Source of the DNA: an uncultured Hymenobacter sp.
GTDB lineage: Bacteria; Bacteroidota; Bacteroidia; Cytophagales; Hymenobacteraceae
DNA length: 11,181 nt
Reading direction: 5' to 3'
Assembly (NCBI GenBank): GCA_937871705.1
Contig: CALMOO010000305.1
Location: 1,176-12,356, forward strand
The stretch's first letter is position 1. Each line of letters starts with the position of its first letter. The notes beneath the pieces are model-generated. The model made no database searches and had not been told where the DNA came from. It was given only the letters and a program-made list of their open reading frames with translations. Made by a program: the position numbers and the translations under genes. Shown piece after piece: positions 6,645 to 11,181 of this stretch.

Positions 6645-7109
6645 TTAAGCGGGCACTACCTTCCGCAGCGGGCCGGTGCCTGTGAAGCCGACCGAAGCCG
6701 TGGCATTGCTTTTGTTGTCGCCAGCAAAGCCGTTCTTGTTAATCCACACCGTGCCCTCGTAGGCGGGCGCATCGGTTTGCTGGCCCAGCTGGTAGCGCAG
6801 CTTCATTTTGGTGCCAGCCAGTTGCAGGTCGAGCAGGTTGCTGGCCGTCACGTTGGTATCAGCGTCCGCGTCCGTAGCCACGCGCTGGGTCATGTCGCCG
6901 CCAGCCGTCCAGCTGATTTGGCCAGGCTCTGAAGCCGCGAAGCTGCCCGCCTCGTCGTCGTCGTCGGTCTGGCAGTCGGTGGTTAGCTCAGCCGTGGTCA
7001 CGTCGAGGCTAAGGCTGTTGGCGCAGAGCACGCGCGTGAAGGTGCCCGAGCCGGGGGTTTTTTCGACATAGAGCCCCACTTTGGAGCCCTTGATTACTGT
7101 TAAAGCCAT
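6645..7109 (-). CDS. Phage major tail (tube) protein
   Basis: The 154-residue protein is the right size and position for the siphovirus tail tube subunit, which stacks as hexameric rings around the tape measure. The N-terminus (MALTVIKGSKVGLYVEK) and the later pattern SLDVTTAELTTDCQTDDDDE...GQISWTAGGDM are typical of TP901-1-type and related tail tube proteins. The remainder is beta-rich and ends VGFTGTGPLRKVVPA. An acidic run TDDDDE at about residues 48-53 comes from a GTC/GAC trinucleotide run and could be a surface loop or cation-binding site. The gene has its own leader, the 21-nt repeat also found before the capsid gene, and is followed by a strong hairpin terminator, both consistent with high separate expression. 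Confidence 0.9.
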   Translation of the reverse strand: MALTVIKGSKVGLYVEKTPGSGTFTRVLCANSLSLDVTTAELTTDCQTDDDDEAGSFAASEPGQISWTAGGDMTQRVATDADADTNVTASNLLDLQLAGTKMKLRYQLGQQTDAPAYEGTVWINKNGFAGDNKSNATASVGFTGTGPLRKVVPA

Positions 7110-7115
7110 AAGAGT

Positions 7116-7136
7116 TTTGCAGAAAAAAGGTGAGAG
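7116..7136 (-). repeat. Shared 21-nt leader, copy before the tail tube gene
   Basis: On the minus strand this reads CTCTCACCTTTTTTCTGC followed by AAA and is identical over 21 nt to 11006-11026. It fills the gap between the TAG of the preceding gene and the ATG at 7109, ending 6 nt before that ATG. It lacks a Bacteroidota promoter consensus, so a translational leader or S1/pyrimidine-tract binding site is more likely than a promoter. Confidence 0.75.
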
Positions 7137-7139
7137 AAA

Positions 7140-7511
7140 CTAGTGTAGTTCGACCAGATAGTCCTGGGAGCGGAAATAGCAGGCGGCGTTTTCGTCGTGG
7201 GGCTGGTCGAACTCGTTGGCTAGCTCCAGAGAAGCTTCTGGCTGCTCGTGGTAGTGCAGCTGACCACGGCAGGCCTGGGCCAGCTGACAGACCTGGGCGT
7301 AGGTATCGGCAAAGAGCGAGAGCTGCACGCGGGCCACGTCGCTAAGCTGGCAGAGCGCCGAACCATCGGGCACGCGACTAATGAGCTGATAGCACACGTA
7401 AGGCCGGGGTGACCCCTGCGGCGCTACCACGGGGTAGATGCGCGTGCCGACCAGGGCCGTCACGGGGGCGGCTTGGCTGAGCAGGGAGAAAAGGAGTTGA
7501 CCGGGTTCCAC
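7140..7511 (-). CDS. DUF3168-type tail completion/terminator protein (gp17-like)
   Basis: The 123-residue product matches the DUF3168 pattern: a short N-terminal helix, then VTALVGTRIYPVVAPQGSPRPYVCYQLIS at about residues 17-45 and a later strand/helix with VARVQLSLFADTYAQVCQLAQACR. This family caps the head-proximal end of the tail tube and joins it to the head completion proteins. The start is a GTG whose first base is the last base of the preceding TAG (TAGTG), a coupled start. It is the last gene before the tail tube, the usual place for this family. The C-terminus (DYLVELH) is a normal ending, and no truncation is apparent. Confidence 0.88.
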   Translation of the reverse strand: MEPGQLLFSLLSQAAPVTALVGTRIYPVVAPQGSPRPYVCYQLISRVPDGSALCQLSDVARVQLSLFADTYAQVCQLAQACRGQLHYHEQPEASLELANEFDQPHDENAACYFRSQDYLVELH

Positions 7512-7996
7512 TACTGGGCTTTGTAGAACTTAGGGAGAATGATTTTCAGCCGATTGTCAAGGCAGACGAATTGCTCACGGCGGTGCTCCAGCTTGAGGCG
7601 AGCCACTACCTTTTCGTATACCATCTGATGGTTGGCCCGGCGGTCTATGTGGTCACGCACCGCCACTTCCCCTTCAGTGAAAAGCGTTTGAATAGCTGCA
7701 TCCACGAGGCGCGTAGTTTGACCAGTGCAACGGCCAGGCTCAGTGCCTCGCTGGGCCCGATAACTCTGCAACGGCAGGGTCGCAACGAGGTCAGCTCCAC
7801 GCAAATTGAACTGAGCCACTACGTTGGTAGTCTTAACAGCCTGTGTCTGCAAGTCTTTTAAAGCTGCTACGGCTTGCGCCGTGTCTGCTTTTACCTCAAT
7901 ACAGATTTGCTCAATCGGCCCAGCCTTACGCGCCCGGCGGCTACCCAGTAGAAAACCAGCGGCTAGAAAGGCGGCAAATGCGAATAGGTTTTTCAT
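7511..7996 (-). CDS. Unrecognised protein with N-terminal membrane anchor
   Basis: The 161-residue product starts with one hydrophobic helix (residues about 4-18, LFAFAAFLAAGFLLG) followed by a basic cluster R20-R21-x-R23-K24, as in a single-pass membrane anchor with the rest in the cytoplasm by the positive-inside rule. No signal peptidase site is obvious. The soluble part has an alpha-helical stretch (IEVKADTAQAVAALKDLQTQ) and a basic C-terminal half ending ILPKFYKAQ; I cannot assign a family. It is embedded by ATGA overlap with the gp10-like gene and TAGTG overlap with the DUF3168 gene, so it is co-translated with virion assembly genes, yet a membrane protein is not standard at this point of the module. 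Its base composition is closer to half GC than its neighbours'. It could be a cargo gene or a fast-evolving accessory factor. Confidence 0.75.
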   Translation of the reverse strand: MKNLFAFAAFLAAGFLLGSRRARKAGPIEQICIEVKADTAQAVAALKDLQTQAVKTTNVVAQFNLRGADLVATLPLQSYRAQRGTEPGRCTGQTTRLVDAAIQTLFTEGEVAVRDHIDRRANHQMVYEKVVARLKLEHRREQFVCLDNRLKIILPKFYKAQ

Positions 7997-8475
7997 TTAA
8001 AAACTGATTTAAAACCTGAGTCAATAATTTCCTTGCACTGGGCCTTGATGCTGTCCACCACCGCGCCGCCGGTTTCATCGAACGCCGGTCGCATGAACGG
8101 CTGGGCGGCAATGCCCGGGTGCTGCACTTCCTGCGTGAAGGTGCCTGCGAAGTGCAGCAGTCCGCCGGCCGCCTTGGCCCGGATGGTGTGCGGGGCGGCG
8201 CCGTATTCGAGAATATGGGCCACGTAGCCTTTGTAACCCCCACCGCGGCGCGGGCCTACGGTAATACTATTGACTTTGCGATTAGCGATGATGCCGATGG
8301 ATTTGGTCACGTCGCCCGTCACGTCGGCGTTGCTGCTCAACTCCTTGGCGCGTTTCACCAGGGGCTGCGCGGCTTTGCGCAGAATCTTATCAATAGTTTG
8401 CGTGCCGAGCTTGTCGCCCAGGCCCGCCATCACAGCGTCTAGTTCTCCGAAGCCTTGAAAGCTAATGCTAGCCAT
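7993..8475 (-). CDS. HK97 gp10-like tail completion protein
   Basis: The 160-residue protein carries the hallmark pattern of the HK97-gp10 family: an N-terminal helical region (IDKILRKAAQPLVKRAKEL), then YVAHILEYGAAPHTIRAK near residues 84-101, LLHFAG, and HPGIAAQPFMRPAFDE near 119-134. Family members act at the head-tail joining interface. The ATG at 8475 lies within the end of the head closure gene (8-nt overlap). The TGA overlaps the next ATG (ATGA), consistent with translational coupling. Length and motif order are normal for the family. Confidence 0.93.
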   Translation of the reverse strand: MASISFQGFGELDAVMAGLGDKLGTQTIDKILRKAAQPLVKRAKELSSNADVTGDVTKSIGIIANRKVNSITVGPRRGGGYKGYVAHILEYGAAPHTIRAKAAGGLLHFAGTFTQEVQHPGIAAQPFMRPAFDETGGAVVDSIKAQCKEIIDSGFKSVFK

Positions 8476-8788
8476 GCGAGTAGCAGGTGAGAGTCGTGGC
8501 CCGACGCCGCCCGATGTGGGCTACGTCGGTAATCTGATAGGTGCGGCCTTCAAAGGTGAGCTGCCAAGTAGGCAGCACGCCAGGGTGGTAGCGGATAGTG
8601 AAGATGATGCGCTGGGTAGCGGTCAACTGGTCGGCCTGCAGCGCTTCGCCGCCGGCCTTGTACTCAATGCCCGCCGCCACCGTGGCCACGTCGAGCCACG
8701 CGGACGGGGCGGGCTCGCCAAAGTCGTTTTGCACCACTGGCACCGGCGCCTGAAGCGTCAGAAGGCGGTCAAGCTTGCCGATATTCAT
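8468..8788 (-). CDS. Head closure / head-tail joining protein (SPP1 gp16-like)
   Basis: The 106-residue product fits the Phage_H_T_join family: it begins MNIGKLDRLLTLQAP (the conserved basic-then-leucine strand), followed by DFGEPAPSAWLDVATVAAGIE, a central QADQLTATQRIIFTIRYHPG and a final RTYQITDVAHIGRRRATTLTCYS. These proteins plug the connector and receive the tail. The ATG overlaps the stop of the short upstream ORF (TAATG), and its own end overlaps the next gene by 8 nt. Standard length and no anomalies. Confidence 0.93.
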   Translation of the reverse strand: MNIGKLDRLLTLQAPVPVVQNDFGEPAPSAWLDVATVAAGIEYKAGGEALQADQLTATQRIIFTIRYHPGVLPTWQLTFEGRTYQITDVAHIGRRRATTLTCYSHG

Positions 8789-8952
8789 TACTTGAGGTAG
8801 GCTTTAAAGCATTGCCAAGCAGCCCAGCAATACATTTTCCAGCGCGTCACCTTGAGTTCGATTGTTACCGAAGTGGGAGTCTTGTTCAGTTGAGTTATAT
8901 ACTTCACTCCCCAAACCCCAGTGTTTCGCGTCCTTTTAGGGTGTAAATTCAT
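8788..8952 (-). CDS. Small overlapping ORF, 54 residues, unknown function
   Basis: Between the connector and head closure genes the minus strand holds an intact 54-codon frame starting MNLHPKRTRNTGVWGVKYIT and ending CWAAWQCFKAYLK. Its ATG overlaps the connector's TGA (ATGA) and its TAA overlaps the next ATG (TAATG), so it fills the 160-bp gap exactly with coupling at both ends, which strongly supports translation. The product is basic and rich in Trp (four) with two Cys near the C-terminus. A strand-like middle (SVTIELKVTRW) and an aromatic amphipathic tail could associate with membrane or a partner. It is less GC-rich than its neighbours. No family is recognised; it may be a small head-tail accessory protein or a late-added gene. 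Confidence 0.72.
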   Translation of the reverse strand: MNLHPKRTRNTGVWGVKYITQLNKTPTSVTIELKVTRWKMYCWAAWQCFKAYLK

Positions 8953-9335
8953 AGCGTGGGCTCCCGTAGTAGGTTCATGAGCAATTGCGCCGTGTGCGGC
9001 ACTTCCACGGCCACGGCGCGCACATCAGCCACTACCGTTTGCTTGTTCTCGTACCAGTGGCCCAGCGTGAAGCGCAGCCACTGGTCAGCAATGGCCTGAT
9101 CGTCGGCATTTAGTACCGCTTGGTCAACGTAGGCCACAAACTCGGTCGTTGGTGGCTCCGCCGTGGGGTCGAGTACCCGCACGAGCGCCGGCTCGCCTTC
9201 TACGGGCCAGCGGCGCTTGCTTTGGGTTTTAAATACGCCCAGGGCCGCCGTCAGATAGCCAGTCAGTAGCGCGTCCTCGTCGGTTGCGGCGGGGTCGAGC
9301 TTCAGGTGCGCTTTGAGGTCGGGCAGGGTGAGCAT
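8949..9335 (-). CDS. Head-tail connector protein (HK97 gp6-like)
   Basis: The 128-residue protein begins MLTLPDLKAHLKLDP followed by TDEDALLTGYLTAALGVFKTQSKRRW, the signature start of gp6-like phage connector proteins, where helices assemble as a ring under the portal. Further conserved-looking parts are EFVAYVDQAVLNADDQAIADQWLRFTLGHWYENKQT and the final TAQLLMNLLREP, typical of the C-terminal helix of this family. It follows the 79-residue gene after 9 nt and overlaps the 54-residue ORF by four bases. Confidence 0.92.
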   Translation of the reverse strand: MLTLPDLKAHLKLDPAATDEDALLTGYLTAALGVFKTQSKRRWPVEGEPALVRVLDPTAEPPTTEFVAYVDQAVLNADDQAIADQWLRFTLGHWYENKQTVVADVRAVAVEVPHTAQLLMNLLREPTL

Positions 9336-9344
9336 AGCAGCGGC

Positions 9345-9584
9345 TTAGATTTTCTCGAAAAACTCCCCTTCGCCCACGTGCTGGTCGTAGAGTGCCTGGG
9401 GTAGGTCGGCCTCTTCGCCGATGCTGTAAGCCAGGCTCGGGTGGCCACGCTTAAAGCGCACTTTTACCGTTTGGGCAGCCTCGGGTAGAGGCGCGGCCGT
9501 AACGGGCGGAATAGCGGCTGGATTCGGCGCGTTTTGGGCCTGAAGGGCAGCGGCTGGGCTGTTTGGAGCAGGTTTTTGGGCCAT
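9345..9584 (-). CDS. Small hypothetical protein between capsid and connector genes
   Basis: The 79-residue product has a low-complexity Ala/Pro/Asn/Gln N-terminal half (residues 1-38) and a compact C-terminal half (VKVRFKRGHPSLAYSIGEEADLP... to FFEKI). The latter resembles the short beta-rich proteins often found directly after phage capsid genes, with a pattern like KVRF-x-G...Y-x-x-G-E-x-x-x-L-P. Function is not established; head decoration, connector accessory or assembly roles are possible. The start is preceded by an A-rich stretch (TTAAAAA before ATGG), as expected for Bacteroidota initiation, with no Shine-Dalgarno. It lies 67 nt after the capsid stop and 9 nt before the connector start. 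Confidence 0.78.
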   Translation of the reverse strand: MAQKPAPNSPAAALQAQNAPNPAAIPPVTAAPLPEAAQTVKVRFKRGHPSLAYSIGEEADLPQALYDQHVGEGEFFEKI

Positions 9585-9618
9585 TTTTTAAGGCTTTTTC
9601 GGGTTAAACCATAGGCCC

Positions 9619-9636
9619 AGCCAGCCTTAGCCAGCC
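9619..9636. repeat. Tandem 8-bp direct repeat after the capsid gene
   Basis: AGCCAGCC occurs twice with a 2-nt spacer in the 67-bp gap between the capsid stop and the 79-residue gene. Some short pairings are possible around it (GCCAG with CTGGC), but no T tract follows on the minus strand, so I do not call a terminator. It could be a processing or weak attenuator structure, or have no function. Confidence 0.3.
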
Positions 9637-9651
9637 GGGCTGTTTACTGGC

Positions 9652-11001
9652 TTACTGCTGGGCCAGGGCCGCGATTTGGGCGCTGGGCACCACGCCCTTG
9701 ATGGCCGAGAAGGTGTTAGGCCGGCGCACCGCTACATCCCAGAAGGATTGCACGATGATGCGGTTTTTACCCACCAGCGCCTGCGTCAGGTTGTCCACTG
9801 TCAGGTCAAGCCCACCCCACTGGCCAAGAATCACGTTGCTCCAATCCGAGCCGTACACGATGGCCGAGGCGTTGGTAGCGGTGCCGCGGGTTTGGTCGGC
9901 TACAATGTTGGAAACGACCAGTTTGGCGCCGTTTAGCTCCGTGTTGTTCATCAGCACCATCAAAGCCTGCCCACCCACAATTTGCGTGTTTTTGAGCGTA
10001 CCTTTGATTTTGCTGTTCATCAAGTAGCCGCTCTGATTACCCGCGTTGGCGTTGACGATTTCGGGGCTGGCTTCGAGCGCGATGATATCGGCGTAGGTGG
10101 GTACCCGGCCGTTGGCGTCGGTGATGGCCAGCACGTACACGCCGGGCGTATTGAGAATACCTAGGGGCTGGTGGTCCGCATCAAGGCCGGTGCCGTAGAT
10201 GGCGGCCACATCGAGCGCCTGGCTCATGGCCGCGTTCAAATCCGAGCGCAGCAGCGCGTCCACATCGGGCGACGTCTGCACCAAGAACTGCTTACTCACG
10301 TCAATGTAGGTGCCCAGGCGGTGGGGCTTCATGTTGCCACGGTTGAACTTGATGTTCGACTTGTCCAGCGGGTCAATCTCACCCTTCCAGGTCGCTACGG
10401 CGCCCTGCGTCATGCCGGGCAGCGGCAGCTCGCCACGCAAGCCGGTCAGCATCTTGGCACCTAGGGCCATGATAGCCAGGCGGGGGCGCAGGATGCCGAG
10501 CATCTCCTGGGGCTGCTCGTCGAACACCACCGCTGAGCCGTCTTCGGGCTGCGTTGGCATGGTCACGGTGTTGTCGCGCTTCTGGCTACCAAAGGCAATG
10601 ATAGCTGGGATGTGGGCGCGGCCTTCGAGCGTAAGACCCAACTCGCGGGCTTCTTTTACCGCTTCCTGACTCATTTCCAGCTCTAGGCCGGTCTGGTTGC
10701 GGTTTTCTACCACATCCAAGCACATTTTCGACAAGCTGAACTTGCTCAAATCGCGCTTTTCGGTGGTGTTGTGGTTGTTAAGCGGCGTCTGACGGCCAGC
10801 CTGCTCAGCATTACGCTGCTCGACTTTTTCAGCCCGCACGATATCGGCGGCCAACTCATCAATCTCTTTGTCCAAGCCGTCGTACTTGGTTTTTTCGTCC
10901 CCGTTGAGGCTGCGGGTTTCCCTTTTGGCGGTGTCAATAAGGCCCTGGGCCTCATCAATTTTAGCTTGCCGCTCTTCACGCAGCTGCTTTAAAGATTTCA
11001 T
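9652..11001 (-). CDS. HK97-fold major capsid protein
   Basis: The 449-residue protein has the two-part layout of HK97-type capsid precursors. Residues 1 to about 70 are a charged coiled-coil-like delta/scaffold domain (LREERQAKIDEAQGLIDTAK, then DGLDKEIDELAADIVRAEK). The fold domain follows, with LPLPGMTQGAVATWKGE, an E-loop-like region, DLNAAMSQALDVAAIYGTG...QPLGILNTPG and C-terminal VIYGSDWSNVILGQWGGLDL-like strands (here IVYGSDWSNV). The delta domain is normally cut off by the prohead protease, whose gene ends just upstream. The ATG at 11001 is preceded by the 21-nt leader shared with the tail tube gene, suggesting strong translation of both. Length is typical and the frame is intact. Confidence 0.95.
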   Translation of the reverse strand: MKSLKQLREERQAKIDEAQGLIDTAKRETRSLNGDEKTKYDGLDKEIDELAADIVRAEKVEQRNAEQAGRQTPLNNHNTTEKRDLSKFSLSKMCLDVVENRNQTGLELEMSQEAVKEARELGLTLEGRAHIPAIIAFGSQKRDNTVTMPTQPEDGSAVVFDEQPQEMLGILRPRLAIMALGAKMLTGLRGELPLPGMTQGAVATWKGEIDPLDKSNIKFNRGNMKPHRLGTYIDVSKQFLVQTSPDVDALLRSDLNAAMSQALDVAAIYGTGLDADHQPLGILNTPGVYVLAITDANGRVPTYADIIALEASPEIVNANAGNQSGYLMNSKIKGTLKNTQIVGGQALMVLMNNTELNGAKLVVSNIVADQTRGTATNASAIVYGSDWSNVILGQWGGLDLTVDNLTQALVGKNRIIVQSFWDVAVRRPNTFSAIKGVVPSAQIAALAQQ

Positions 11002-11005
11002 AAAA

Positions 11006-11026
11006 TTTGCAGAAAAAAGGTGAGAG
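11006..11026 (-). repeat. Shared 21-nt leader, copy before the major capsid gene
   Basis: Identical over 21 nt to 7116-7136 (minus strand CTCTCACCTTTTTTCTGC then AAA), ending 4 nt before the capsid ATG. In both places it follows a TAG stop whose next bases are TTT, so short similarity extends beyond the exact block. The two genes encode the most abundant virion proteins. Confidence 0.75.
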
Positions 11027-11032
11027 GGTAAA

Positions 11033-11181
11033 CTAGCGGCGGCTTTTAAGGGCCAATTCTTGTTCGAGTACTTCTAAAGGCACCTCCGTAAGGGGCGTCG
11101 GGTGGGCCTGCACGTAGGCATCGTGGCTGCGCTTAGCGGCGGTGGCGTCAGGGTAGGCTGGATTGGTGACGGGGCACACGT
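11033..11181 (-). CDS. HK97-type prohead protease, C-terminal end only (5' end outside window)
   Basis: Reading the minus strand from the window edge, one frame is open for 48 residues to a TAG at 11033. It begins VCPVTNPAYPDATAAKRS, which matches the signature near the end of the HK97 prohead protease catalytic domain (V-S-x-V-T-x-P-A-Y-P-x-T/A-x-x-x-x-R-S). A helical tail follows (EVPLEVLEQELALKSRR). The catalytic His and Ser lie outside the window and cannot be checked. Position directly before the capsid gene is the normal place for this enzyme, which trims the capsid delta domain inside the prohead. Only the terminal part is visible, so fusion to another domain upstream cannot be excluded. 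Confidence 0.82.
   Translation of the reverse strand, partial: VCPVTNPAYPDATAAKRSHDAYVQAHPTPLTEVPLEVLEQELALKSRR

Noticed and set aside
6950..6966. GTC trinucleotide run
   Set aside because: It encodes the Asp run in the tail tube protein; too short to treat as a microsatellite or phase-variable tract.
1..11181. tRNA, rRNA, CRISPR array, insertion sequence or attachment site
   Set aside because: No cloverleaf-like segment, regularly spaced repeats, transposase frame or flanking inverted repeats were seen; prophage ends lie outside the window.

Overview
The window holds part of a tailed-phage (siphovirus) structural gene cluster, almost certainly a prophage or phage of a GC-rich Bacteroidota, with a Hymenobacter-like host as the best guess. 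The host guess is inference. It rests on a TAnnTTTG-type promoter element, mostly A-rich or pyrimidine-rich leaders instead of clear Shine-Dalgarno sites, SprB-like Ig modules in a tail protein, and high GC.

The phage genes lie on the minus strand and are transcribed right to left in the classic HK97/lambda order. The head region contains the C-terminal end of an HK97-type prohead protease (11033-11181), the major capsid protein (9652-11001) and a 79-residue protein (9345-9584). The connector and completion genes follow, tightly overlapped: gp6-like connector (8949-9335), a 54-residue ORF below usual ORF cut-offs (8788-8952), head closure protein (8468-8788), gp10-like tail completion protein (7993-8475), an unrecognised membrane-anchored protein (7511-7996) and a DUF3168-type tail terminator (7140-7511). 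The tail region contains the tail tube (6645-7109), a hairpin terminator, a tail assembly chaperone made as a short and a -1 frameshifted long form (6106-6552 and 5825-6552), the tape measure (3192-5819), and a very long tail tip/hub-like protein running off the left edge (1-2428).

Between the tape measure and the tip gene sits a two-gene cassette on the opposite (plus) strand, with its own promoter-like element and lower GC. It encodes a 59-residue lipoprotein with a symmetric cysteine pattern (2548-2727) and, by a TAATG overlap, a 154-residue exported protein (2727-3191). Its last stop codon directly abuts the tape-measure stop codon. This looks like a moron (lysogenic-conversion cargo). 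Superinfection exclusion at the cell envelope is the leading hypothesis, but it is unproven.

Two further regulatory features stand out. An identical 21-nt leader precedes both the capsid and tail-tube genes, with a looser version before the chaperone. A GGGAAAC slippery heptamer lies in the chaperone gene, with a downstream stem and no alternative start codon for the second frame.
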